A DNA stretch of 13,026 nt from an uncultured Gemmatimonadota bacterium (GTDB lineage Bacteria; Gemmatimonadota; Gemmatimonadetes; Gemmatimonadales; Gemmatimonadaceae): assembly GCA_946887155.1 (NCBI GenBank), contig CAMPKM010000041.1, positions 1-13,026 on the forward strand. The letters run 5' to 3'. The position numbers and the translations under genes are program-made. Below are positions 1-8,227 of this stretch, one piece after another (within the stretch, counting starts at the first letter, position 1; each line of letters begins with the position of its first letter). Under the pieces are notes generated by a model, which had not been told where the DNA came from, did not search any database, and worked only from the letters and a program-made list of their open reading frames with translations.

Positions 1-137
1 GCGATTACGCGGTAACGCAAGAAAACCAGATCGCGGACGACGCGGAAGCTGACGGATCGAGACGGTTCTGATTCTCGGGAAATTCGCGCATCCGGTGTTG
101 ACAGCCTTGCACATTGCTACGCACGGGGGCGAAGAAC
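1..137. other. Left-edge region without a confident gene
   Basis: No complete gene is visible here. One plus-strand frame is open from base 3 to a TGA at 69-71 and would give a 22-residue acidic tail (contains QENQIADDAEADG), which could be the C-terminus of a gene entering from the left and convergent with the lipoprotein gene. The stretch is too short to test. A TTGACA hexamer at 98-103 has no matching -10 element at a suitable distance. The remainder shows no strong hairpin. Confidence 0.3.
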
Positions 138-626
138 TCAAGGTACACGCCGAACCGTGACGCGCCCCGTCCGCCTTTCCGACACCTCGTACGGTTCCAT
201 TTTTCGCGATACGCACACCTCACGTCCGTTGCGTATTTCGGTGCGAGCACACACTTCCCGGGTCCTGCGCACCGGCACACTCATGGTCCACGTGCTGCTG
301 GCTGGATTGCGGCGGTCGAACGTCAGGATCGCCACCGGCTGCGCCTGAAAGCGCGAGTCCGCTGTCATGGCCATCGTGCTTCGACAGACTACGCGCACCT
401 CACCCGGCGTCAGGTAACTGAGCCCGCAGTAGGCGGCATTTTGCACGAAGACTGTGTCGTGCTCGATCACCAGCTCGCCTTCTGCGGATTGACCGGGTAG
501 GGAGGCCGTGAACGCCCATGTTCCCTCGGCGGGCGCAGGCGCAGCCGCGGTCGAAGTCGCGTTGTTCGCGCTCGCGCAGGCAGCAAGGATCATGATGGCG
601 ACGATCGACACGGCTGGGGATTTCAT
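138..626 (-). CDS. Predicted lipoprotein of unknown function
   Basis: From the ATG at 626 the product is 162 residues. It starts with a short basic end (MK), a hydrophobic stretch and a lipobox L14-A15-A16-C17, so it should be exported and lipidated on Cys17. An Ala/Thr/Pro-rich linker to about residue 33 is followed by a small, mostly beta-looking domain of about 125 residues. Four further cysteines are present, and the C-terminal part holds two similar pieces (REVCART and REVCVSR, nine residues apart start to start by eye), possibly a disulfide-bearing hairpin. I do not recognise the family. The frame stays open upstream to a GTG at 665, but that start would put a 13-residue basic extension before the signal peptide, so the ATG is preferred. 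Its TGA-overlapping start (ATGA) with a small upstream frame suggests coupled translation. The product and export call is good; the function is unknown. Confidence 0.72.
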   Translation of the reverse strand: MKSPAVSIVAIMILAACASANNATSTAAAPAPAEGTWAFTASLPGQSAEGELVIEHDTVFVQNAAYCGLSYLTPGEVRVVCRSTMAMTADSRFQAQPVAILTFDRRNPASSTWTMSVPVRRTREVCARTEIRNGREVCVSRKMEPYEVSERRTGRVTVRRVP

Positions 627-682
627 CTGCTTGCGCAGGCGATTGCCAATGACACGCCGACGCACAGGGTCGTGGACCGCAT
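623..682 (-). CDS. Possible 19-codon leader ORF overlapping the lipoprotein start
   Basis: This short frame begins with ATG at 682 and ends with TGA at 625-623, sharing four bases (ATGA) with the lipoprotein start in another frame. Its peptide (MRSTTLCVGVSLAIACASR) is itself hydrophobic and signal-like. It has a far better Shine-Dalgarno sequence (AAGGGAG, six bases before its ATG) than the lipoprotein start. Two readings are possible: a real leader peptide that couples translation to the lipoprotein, or a one-base indel that hides a single longer start. Without homologues I cannot choose between them. Confidence 0.35.
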   Translation of the reverse strand: MRSTTLCVGVSLAIACASR

Positions 683-688
683 GGGATG

Positions 689-695
689 CTCCCTT
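689..695 (-). promoter_or_regulatory. Ribosome binding site of the small leader ORF
   Basis: The minus strand reads AAGGGAG here, six bases before the ATG at 682. It is the only strong purine-rich ribosome site upstream of the lipoprotein. The lipoprotein ATG at 626 itself has only AAGCAG directly next to it, which is too close to function as a normal site. This makes coupled translation through the small ORF plausible. Confidence 0.5.
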
Positions 696-812
696 CCGGA
701 TCGTAGTCGAACGGCCGAGTCAGGTTCGGAAACCCCACAACGACGGTTAGGTTTCACGGGCGTCGCGTAGAGGCTGCAGAGGGCGGCGCCACACCTCCAG
801 CAGAGTCTCCGC

Positions 813-2177
813 ATGACGCAAACCGCCAGCAGCGCCGCACCGGCGAAGCCTGTCCGCGCATATCCCAGCATCTCGACGCCCCTTCCCGGCCCGAAGGCCA
901 GGGCCATCGTCGACCGGGACAGGGCTCATACATCGCACGCCTACCTGAAAGAGTACCCGCTCGTCATCGCGCGCGGCGAAGGCGTGATGGTGGAGGATGT
1001 CGACGGCAACCGGTTCCTCGACTTCATGAGCGGGATCGCCGTGTCGAGCACCGGCTACGGTCATCCGAAGGTCATCGCGGCCGTCCAGGAAGCGGCGGCC
1101 AATTTCCTCCATATCTGCGGCTCGGACTTCTATTTCGAGGGCATGGCCGCGTTATGCGAGCGGCTGGCGCGCCTCGCGCCGGGCAAGACGCCCAAGCGCG
1201 TTTTCCTGACCAACTCGGGCACCGAAGCCACTGAAGGCGCGATCAAGCTCGCCCGCTACGCGACACGCCGGACGGCGATCATCGCGTTCAAGGGCGCGTT
1301 TCATGGACGGACGACGGGGTCGCTCGCGCTGACCTCGAGCAAGGCGCGCCAGCACGCGGGATTCGGTCCGCTGCTCCCCGACGTGCACCACGTCTCGTAT
1401 CCCAACCGGTATCGCGCGCCCGCCGGCATGAACGACGCCGGCATCATCGCGCAGGTGATGCATGAACTCGAGGGCGACCTCTTCACGCGACACCTCGACC
1501 CGAAGGACGTCGCCGCGATCTTCGTCGAGCCGATCCAGGGCGAGGGCGGATACCTGTTCCCGCCCGATGGCTTCCTGCGTGCGTTGCGCTCGTTATGCGA
1601 CCAGCATGGGATCCTGCTCGTGGCCGACGAGATCCAGTGCGGCGTTGGCCGGACCGGGAAGATGTGGGCCACGGAATGGGAACCCGGCGTCGAACCGGAC
1701 ATCCTGCTCAGCGCCAAGGGGCTCGGCTCCGGCATGCCGATCGGTGCGTTCATCGCCCGCGAGTCGATCGACAACTGGTTGGGTGGGTCGCACGGCTCGA
1801 CGTTTGGCGGCAATCCGCTCTGCTGCGCGGCGGCGATCGCGACACTCGACCTGGTCGAGAACGGACTGATGGCGAATGCGGCGAAGCTGGGCGAGCGCCT
1901 GATCCGTGGCGTCCGCCAGCTCGCCGAACGTCACCCGATCATCGGTGACGTGCGCGGGAAGGGGCTCATGGTCGGCATGGAGCTGGTCAAGGATCGTTCG
2001 ACGAAGGAGTACCACCCCGAGGCATCACGAAAGCTGGTGGACACCGCGTTCGAGCAGGGCCTGCTCCTGTTAGGCTGCGGGAAGAGCGTCGTACGCGTCG
2101 CGCCACCGCTGGTGATCGACGAAGTCGATCTCGATCGTGGCCTGGCACTCATGGATGAAGTCCTGGCTACGGTTTAG
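813..2177 (+). CDS. Class III PLP-dependent aminotransferase (acetylornithine/4-aminobutyrate type)
   Basis: The 454-residue product has all the marks of fold-type I, class III aminotransferases. The N-terminal TPLPGPKA block is near residues 22-29, the phosphate-binding NSGTEA at 134-139, the cofactor-ring aspartate in ADEIQCGVGRTG (D272), and the Schiff-base lysine in LLSAKGLGSGMPIGA (K302). GSTFGGNPL follows (T330 binds the PLP phosphate from the partner subunit in this family), and a C-terminal arginine segment VVRVAPPL (R428) completes the fold. Such enzymes are cytosolic dimers that move an amino group from an omega-amino acid such as GABA or (acetyl)ornithine to 2-oxoglutarate. The TPLPGPKA opening is typical of a subgroup often annotated 'acetylornithine aminotransferase family' or GABA transaminase, and in archaea some members are amino-acid racemases, so the substrate is not settled. 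No arginine or GABA pathway gene is adjacent. Length is normal for the family; no strong ribosome site is visible before the ATG. Family confidence is high, substrate low. Confidence 0.93.
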   Translation: MTQTASSAAPAKPVRAYPSISTPLPGPKARAIVDRDRAHTSHAYLKEYPLVIARGEGVMVEDVDGNRFLDFMSGIAVSSTGYGHPKVIAAVQEAAANFLHICGSDFYFEGMAALCERLARLAPGKTPKRVFLTNSGTEATEGAIKLARYATRRTAIIAFKGAFHGRTTGSLALTSSKARQHAGFGPLLPDVHHVSYPNRYRAPAGMNDAGIIAQVMHELEGDLFTRHLDPKDVAAIFVEPIQGEGGYLFPPDGFLRALRSLCDQHGILLVADEIQCGVGRTGKMWATEWEPGVEPDILLSAKGLGSGMPIGAFIARESIDNWLGGSHGSTFGGNPLCCAAAIATLDLVENGLMANAAKLGERLIRGVRQLAERHPIIGDVRGKGLMVGMELVKDRSTKEYHPEASRKLVDTAFEQGLLLLGCGKSVVRVAPPLVIDEVDLDRGLALMDEVLATV

Positions 2178-2413
2178 CCAAACTGTGACAGCACGCACGC
2201 GTGGGAGGCTTGGAAGACAAACCGCAAGGACGCCAAGTGACGCCGAGGTCATGCCATCAGGTCCCGTCCCGCTTTCCAAAGCGGCGCGGGTCGACGTCGA
2301 GACGCGGTCGACAAACGTGCTCTGTCCCCCATGTTCCAGATCCGCGTCGATTCGCGGTGACTCGGTTCTCAAGCCGTTGACCTTGCCGCGTCAATCCGCT
2401 CCTGCCTCGACTC

Positions 2414-2457
2414 TGAAAAGAATGAGGGCCTCGCCGCTGTTCGCGACGAGGCCCTCA
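2414..2457 (-). terminator. Intrinsic terminator of the htrA gene
   Basis: Bases 2423-2433 and 2447-2457 form a perfect 11-bp inverted repeat (TGAGGGCCTCG) with a 13-nt loop. Read on the minus strand the stem is followed directly by TTCTTTTC, a U-rich tail. It lies 17 bases past the htrA stop codon, so it fits a Rho-independent terminator for that gene. The GAAAAGAA on the other side gives an A-rich, not U-rich, tail for the plus strand, so it is orientated for htrA rather than for the aminotransferase. Confidence 0.85.
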
Positions 2458-2474
2458 CTTGTACTTCCTGACGG

Positions 2475-4046
2475 TTACTTGCCGACCCGCAGGTTCACGA
2501 TTCGCGTCTGATCCTGGTCGAGGTTGTACACCAGGAGGCTCAGGTAGCTTCCCTCGCGGGCCCCGTTGAGGACCTGCTGCAGATCCTGCGCCGAACGAAG
2601 GTTCTTTCGTCCGTCAGACGTGATGACCGAAACCAGAACGTCGTTCTGGAACAGCCGTTCGCGCGACGGCCCATTCAGGTCGATGTCGACCACGCGCAAC
2701 CCGCGATGCTCGGCCGACAGGCGGCTCTGCTGCGCCTGAGCGTCACTGATTGGCTCGATGGTGATGCCGAGCTTCTCCGTACTCGTGCCGGTCGTCTCGG
2801 GCTCGTTGTCGTCACGAGACGGACGGTTGTTCGAGGCAACACGAGTCGTGCTGTCGGAAGCCTCGCCCAGTCGAACCGAGAACGACTTCCTCGCACCATA
2901 GCGCATGACTTCGATATTCACCGTCTCACCCGGCTCGTGTGCGCGGATGATTCGTTGCAGCGTGCTGACACGGTCGGCGTCCTTGCCGTCGGCCTTTACG
3001 ATGACGTCACCAGCCTGGATACCGGCGCGACGCGCAGGTCCGTCCTCGTTGTCTTCCGTGAAGGGCTGGACGAGCACGCCCGTCACGTCCTTCAGGCCAG
3101 CGACCGCGGCATCTTCTGCCTGCGCATCGCGGATCGCGACGCCGAGTACTGCGCGGCGGATGCGGCCGTGTTCGATGAAGTCATCGAGCACTTCCTTGGC
3201 CAGCGTAATGGGGATGGCGAAACCATAGCCGGAGTAATAGCCCGTCTGGCTGGCGATCGCCGTGTTGATGCCGATGACTTCGCCGCGGACGTTCACCAGC
3301 GGTCCACCCGAGTTGCCCGGGTTGATCGCCGCGTCCGTCTGGATGAAGTCGGTGATGGCCCAGTTGTTGGTGTTCACGCGCACGTCATTGCCGCCGCGAC
3401 CCTTCGCGGACACGATGCCGGCGGTCACGGTGAAGTCGAGGCCTAACGGGTTCCCGATCGCGACGACCCACTCGCCGATCCTGGTGCCGGTGTCGTCACC
3501 AAGCGAGACGAACGGCAGGTTGCGCTGGTCGATCTTGAGGACGGCCACGTCGGTGGTCTCGTCGCGGCCAATGACGCGCGCCGGGAACGTCCGGCGGTCG
3601 GTCAACGTGACCTCGACGCGGTCGAACCCCTGCACGACGTGGTTGTTGGTGAGGATGTACCCATCCTCGCTGACGATGAAGCCGGAGCCGCTCGCTTCCT
3701 GCGGCTGCATCTGCTCACGATCGAACTGCCCGAAGAAATCCTCGAGCGAGCGAGGCTGGCGGTTGCGCGGCTGCTGCGGATTTCGCTGCGTCGTCTCCCG
3801 CTGTGTCCGCTCCGAGTGAATGGAAACCACCGCGGGCGTCGCGCGCTCGGCGATGGAGGCGAATGCGGTATTGAGATCGGATACCGACGGCGGCACGATC
3901 GGCGCCACGTTCGAAGCGGTGCGCGTCGTCGAAGACTGCGCGTATCCGAATTTGGTGAGGTCAAGACCCGAGGCGAACAGCAAGCCGCTTGCGAACGCGG
4001 CCACCAATGCGCCACCGAAGGTCATTCGAGCAATTGGATTTTTCAT
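2475..4046 (-). CDS. htrA: Periplasmic HtrA/Do-type serine protease with two PDZ domains
   Basis: The 523-residue product starts with a hydrophobic stretch (about residues 9-28) and a possible cleavage after GYA36, so it is exported and perhaps kept as a membrane anchor. A trypsin-like domain (about 60-290) carries the full triad: H136 in TNNHVV, D166 in TTDVAVL and S246 in GNSGGPL. The Q-rich/N-rich stretch at 81-99 resembles the flexible LA loop region of DegP/DegQ proteins. PDZ1 spans about 296-393, then a Ser/Asp/Glu-rich linker of about 30 residues, then PDZ2 about 425-520. In the DegP/DegQ/MucD family this layout gives an oligomeric enzyme that degrades or chaperones misfolded envelope proteins. 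The ATG at 4046 is preceded by GAGAGA and gives a normal signal sequence. It lies downstream of dnaK on the same strand, 318 bp away, and ends at a clear terminator, so it is probably a separate unit. Nothing is missing or truncated. Confidence 0.95.
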   Translation of the reverse strand: MKNPIARMTFGGALVAAFASGLLFASGLDLTKFGYAQSSTTRTASNVAPIVPPSVSDLNTAFASIAERATPAVVSIHSERTQRETTQRNPQQPRNRQPRSLEDFFGQFDREQMQPQEASGSGFIVSEDGYILTNNHVVQGFDRVEVTLTDRRTFPARVIGRDETTDVAVLKIDQRNLPFVSLGDDTGTRIGEWVVAIGNPLGLDFTVTAGIVSAKGRGGNDVRVNTNNWAITDFIQTDAAINPGNSGGPLVNVRGEVIGINTAIASQTGYYSGYGFAIPITLAKEVLDDFIEHGRIRRAVLGVAIRDAQAEDAAVAGLKDVTGVLVQPFTEDNEDGPARRAGIQAGDVIVKADGKDADRVSTLQRIIRAHEPGETVNIEVMRYGARKSFSVRLGEASDSTTRVASNNRPSRDDNEPETTGTSTEKLGITIEPISDAQAQQSRLSAEHRGLRVVDIDLNGPSRERLFQNDVLVSVITSDGRKNLRSAQDLQQVLNGAREGSYLSLLVYNLDQDQTRIVNLRVGK

Positions 4047-4364
4047 GGCTTCTCTCTACTGATGAAGTTCAAGACCTGCAGCGAGCGCTCCGTCGGACCC
4101 GCGAGCCTCGCGTCTCTCTACATGAGTAGTCACTGTGTCGTTCCGACTGGTTGCCTTGTTAAGGACACGTGTGACTTTGGCTTCCACTATCACGCTGGTC
4201 AGGATCACGCTGGCGCGCCACCCCGTGCTGGTGAAACGATGGTGGGGGACGTCAGGGCGTTTCTGGCGGCTTCGAGCGAGGGGACGGGAGCTGGAGCCGG
4301 GCGCTGGGGGGAATCCCAGCATCCAGCTCCAGTTCGAGCTACCAGCTCTCAGCTTTCTTACCCA
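4047..4364. other. 318-bp spacer between dnaK and htrA without a gene
   Basis: This gap must hold the end of dnaK transcription and, most likely, the htrA promoter on the minus strand. I see no confident -35/-10 pair; a GAACTT at 4065-4070 (minus strand) resembles a sigma-E -35 element but is too close to the ATG and has no partner. An 88-codon minus-strand frame (4056-4322) has no recognisable composition or motif and is not called. The dnaK-proximal part is CTGG-rich low-complexity sequence forming a hairpin at 4287-4330. Small palindromes occur at 4154-4164 (CCTTGTTAAGG) and 4165-4172 (ACACGTGT), of unknown meaning. Confidence 0.5.
4287..4330 (-). terminator. dnaK: Hairpin downstream of dnaK, possible terminator
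   Basis: The arms 4287-4295 and 4322-4330 are a perfect 9-bp inverted repeat (GGAGCTGGA), and an inner GCTGGG/CCCAGC pair (4303-4308 with 4315-4320) can form within it. It starts 35 bases past the dnaK stop. No U-rich tract follows on the minus strand, so it is not a classical intrinsic terminator; it could protect the mRNA 3' end or simply reflect the CTGG-rich repeat tract around it (about 4287-4353 reads as degenerate AGCTGGA-like units). Confidence 0.35.
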
Positions 4365-6311
<1,947 letters not shown>

Positions 6312-6318
6312 TGCGAAG

Positions 6319-6322
6319 CCTC
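6319..6322 (-). promoter_or_regulatory. dnaK: Ribosome binding site of dnaK
   Basis: The minus strand reads GAGG, seven bases before the dnaK ATG at 6311. It supports the chosen start, which also gives the canonical N-terminus of the family. This is one of the few clear Shine-Dalgarno sequences in the window. Confidence 0.65.
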
Positions 6323-6349
6323 AGGGATGCAGGTTGCGGGTAGATACTT

Positions 6350-6372
6350 GCTGGAACTGGAGTTGGAGCTGG
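6350..6372. repeat. CTGGA-type low-complexity tract upstream of dnaK
   Basis: Four degenerate six-base units of the form NCTGGA/NTTGGA lie in the dnaK leader, 39 bases before its ATG. A related, longer tract of AGCTGGA-like units is found on the opposite strand beyond the dnaK stop (about 4287-4353), so the gene is bracketed by similar simple repeats in inverted orientation. Function is unknown. Confidence 0.45.
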
Positions 6373-6453
6373 TCTTCTGTCGCAGACATTCGTTAGTGGC
6401 AAGTGCAGGGCCGCGCAGAACTGTCATTTTGACCCGCTTCATCTGCCAGATCC

Positions 6454-6537
6454 AAAAAGGGGTCAGACACCTTTTTCCGTATTGTCCGACCCCTTCCGCG
6501 TCGCTCCGATCCAGAAAAAGGTGTCTGACCCCTTTTC
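6454..6537. repeat. Inverted pair of short palindromic repeats (core GGGGTCAGAC) plus a degraded copy
   Basis: The left unit is 6454-6476 and the right unit 6515-6537; they are inverted copies matching at 22 of 23 bases. Each unit is itself nearly palindromic (AAAAAGG at one end, CCTTTTT at the other, GTC-A-GAC in the centre). Between them is a third, decayed copy with GTCCGACCCC at 6484-6493. GATCCA precedes both outer units (6449 and 6508). The whole 84-bp block can fold as one long hairpin or as separate hairpins, each with a T-run on either strand, so it could stop transcription from both sides. It resembles dispersed REP-type intergenic repeats. It sits between the divergent dnaK and rhomboid genes and ends 10 bases before the rhomboid ATG. 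Confidence 0.85.
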
Positions 6538-6547
6538 TTATTGAACC

Positions 6548-7318
6548 ATGTTTCCGCTGAGCGACGAGAACCCGACGGTCAGGACCCCGATCGCGACGTA
6601 CGGTCTCATCCTGACCATCCTCCTGATCTGGGTGTTCGTGCAGGGTGCCGGACTCAACCAGGAAACGCTGGCGGTCAGCATCTGCAACCTCGGGATGGTG
6701 CCCGGTGAGATAACCGGGCAGGCCCCGCTGGGATCTGGCATCCCCCTGGCACCCGGCATGGCGTGCGTCATCGACGACATGGCGGTGAACACGTTCACGC
6801 CGATCACGTCGATGTTTCTGCATGGCGGGTGGGGCCACCTGCTCGGCAACCTGCTGTTCTTCTGGGTCTTTGGAAACAACGTGGAGGACAGCATGGGCCG
6901 CATTCGGTTTCTCGTTTTCTACCTGCTGTGTGGTGTCATCGCGGCCGCGTCGCACGTGGTGCTCGATCCCACGTCACCGATTCCAACCGTTGGCGCTTCG
7001 GGGGCCATTTCCGGTGTGCTGGGCGCCTACCTGGTGCTTTATCCGCACGTTCGCGTTCGCATGCTGTTCTGGTTCCTGCTCTTCATTCGCGTGTTCCGCG
7101 TTCCGGCGTGGGCGGTGCTGCTCTGGTGGTTCCTCTGGCAGCTGGTGGCCGGACTGCCGCAGTTGATGACCGTGAACCGTGAAGTCTCGGGCGGGGTGGC
7201 GGTCTGGGCGCATATCGGCGGGTTCGTCGCCGGGGTGATCCTGGTCAAGCTCTTCGTTAACGACGATCTCCACCGCCGGCGTCTGGCCATGAACGAAGCC
7301 CGCGACGCCTTCGCCTAA
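6548..7318 (+). CDS. Rhomboid-family intramembrane serine protease
   Basis: The 256-residue product has the rhomboid layout: a first membrane segment (about 15-33), a long loop of about 60 residues (roughly 34-93), then five further hydrophobic segments. The key motifs are HGGWGHLLGN (92-101, with N101 as the oxyanion-site residue), the nucleophile in GASGAISG (S151), and the base in WAHIGGF (H222), the Ser-His dyad expected for an active enzyme. Rhomboids cut membrane-spanning segments of substrate proteins inside the inner membrane; the substrate here is unknown. The C-terminus is short and basic. The ATG at 6548 has no obvious ribosome site and lies only 10 bases after a palindromic repeat. 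It is divergent from dnaK. Bacterial rhomboids of this compact group with a long first loop are widespread. Activity is likely, role unknown. Confidence 0.93.
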   Translation: MFPLSDENPTVRTPIATYGLILTILLIWVFVQGAGLNQETLAVSICNLGMVPGEITGQAPLGSGIPLAPGMACVIDDMAVNTFTPITSMFLHGGWGHLLGNLLFFWVFGNNVEDSMGRIRFLVFYLLCGVIAAASHVVLDPTSPIPTVGASGAISGVLGAYLVLYPHVRVRMLFWFLLFIRVFRVPAWAVLLWWFLWQLVAGLPQLMTVNREVSGGVAVWAHIGGFVAGVILVKLFVNDDLHRRRLAMNEARDAFA

Positions 7319-7359
7319 CAACGATTTCCGCGGTTAATCTTCGACAACGATTTCCGCGG
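7318..7359. repeat. 16-bp direct repeat after the rhomboid stop codon
   Basis: The sequence ACAACGATTTCCGCGG occurs exactly at 7318-7333 and 7344-7359, a period of 26 bases; TAA follows both copies one base later. The first copy begins at the last base of the rhomboid stop codon. The second copy leads directly into the large inverted repeat that starts at 7370, so the two may be parts of one element. Confidence 0.75.
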
Positions 7360-7369
7360 GTAACCCGGG

Positions 7370-7516
7370 AACACGGATGACGGGATTGCCTCGAGGGACG
7401 CGGATGCTCGCGGGCGAAACCGGGACGGCCCTGCTTTCTCGTCCGGCACTGGTGCTCGTGTCCCGGTTTCGCCCGCGAGAAACCGTGTCCTTCCGAGTAA
7501 TCCTGTCATCCGTGTT
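7370..7516. repeat. 147-nt imperfect inverted repeat, MITE-like or large hairpin
   Basis: Arms 7370-7426 and 7460-7516 (57 nt each) are inverted copies matching at about 48 positions, including an uninterrupted 20-bp inner stem (7407-7426 with 7460-7479, containing GCGGGCGAAACC) and a perfect 12-bp outer end (AACACGGATGAC). The loop is 33 nt. Weaker similarity continues outward to GCGAAAATCGC at 7529-7538 on the right and the CGATTTCCGCGG copy on the left. The block has no gene and fills most of the spacer before the DUF47 gene. It looks like a non-autonomous mobile hairpin or a structured RNA; a promoter for the phosphate genes should lie between it and 7612, but I see no convincing one. Confidence 0.75.
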
Positions 7517-7611
7517 CTGCCGTATCTGCGAAAATCGCCCTTGTAGCGATCGCAGGTATCGGGGCGTAAGTTCTTGACCGGATCGTAACGAAAAACTCGA
7601 GTCCAGGGCCC

Positions 7612-8223
7612 GTGCCGCTCATACCACGCGACGAAGGCTTCTTTACGCTGTTCAACAAGCTCGCCGAAAAAATGAAAGCCGCGGCCGAGCTCCTGCAGTT
7701 GCTGTTCAAGAATCCCGAGCAGCGTACGCACTACGTCGGCGAGATCAAGAAAGTCGAGCACGAAGCCGACTCCGTCATTCACGAACTCGCCGTTCGCCTC
7801 GACCGCAGCTTCATCACTCCGCTCGACCGCGAGGACATTTACCGACTGGCCCAGGAACTCGACACGGTCGTCGACCTCATCGATGGCACGGCACGTCGTA
7901 CGTCGATGTTCCGGTTACGTGATGCCAAGCCGTACGCGGTCAAGCTCGCCGCGATCCTCCAGGAAGCGGTCAACGAGCTCGAGCAGTCCGTTCGCCACGT
8001 CAAGGACCGGCGCTCGGTGGCGTCCCACACCCTGGCCATCAAGCAATTCGAGGAAGCGGGCGACAGCGCGTATGCCGAAGCCGTCGGCCAGTTGTTCGAG
8101 GGCGTTCCGGATCCGATCGACGTGATCAAGTGGAAGGAAGTGTACGACACGCTCGAAGAGGCGCTTGATCGATGCCAGACGGCGTCGATCGTGCTCGAAA
8201 GCATCTCGCTGAAACATTCATAG
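7612..8223 (+). CDS. DUF47 / PhoU-like protein, probable Pit accessory factor
   Basis: The 203-residue product is all-helical in character and begins PLIPRDEGFFTLF, the usual opening of the DUF47 (TIGR00153) family. That agreement decides for the GTG at 7612. PhoU-type acidic signatures occur in KKVEHEADSVIHEL (about 46-59), in the segment ITPLDREDIYRLAQELD (68-84) and in KWKEVYDTLEEALD near the C-terminus; such E/D clusters bind metal in PhoU relatives. DUF47 genes are very often paired with pit genes and the protein is thought to modulate phosphate uptake. Here it ends 4 bases before the pit start, so the two are almost certainly one operon. It is cytosolic, with no membrane segment. The family is clear; the regulatory role is inferred from context. 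Confidence 0.93.
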   Translation: MPLIPRDEGFFTLFNKLAEKMKAAAELLQLLFKNPEQRTHYVGEIKKVEHEADSVIHELAVRLDRSFITPLDREDIYRLAQELDTVVDLIDGTARRTSMFRLRDAKPYAVKLAAILQEAVNELEQSVRHVKDRRSVASHTLAIKQFEEAGDSAYAEAVGQLFEGVPDPIDVIKWKEVYDTLEEALDRCQTASIVLESISLKHS

Positions 8224-8227
8224 TCTC

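Noticed and set aside
98..126. TTGACA as a -35 promoter element
   Set aside because: No -10 element lies 16-18 bases further on and no gene starts downstream on that strand.
2178..2413. The spacer after the aminotransferase, with an ACCGCAAGGACGCCAAG tract at about 2220-2236
   Set aside because: The tract recalls GCAAAGNCGC-type intergenic repeats but is a single degraded occurrence; the hairpin near 2270-2284 has no U-tail. Nothing here could be called with support.
4065..4070. GAACTT as a sigma-E-type -35 element for htrA
   Set aside because: It lies only 19 bases before the ATG and no TCTGA-like -10 element follows.
4056..4322. An 88-codon minus-strand frame between dnaK and htrA
   Set aside because: It has no motif or convincing ribosome site, its composition is not protein-like, and it covers the low-complexity hairpin region.
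7503..7522. CTGTCAT followed by CTGCCGT, resembling a Pho box before the phosphate genes
   Set aside because: The spacing of the half-sites is wrong for a Pho box and the first half is part of the large inverted repeat arm.
7315..7782. A 155-codon minus-strand frame across the rhomboid-DUF47 spacer
   Set aside because: It overlaps the conserved start of the DUF47 gene and its C-terminal part is the translated inverted repeat, with no independent support.
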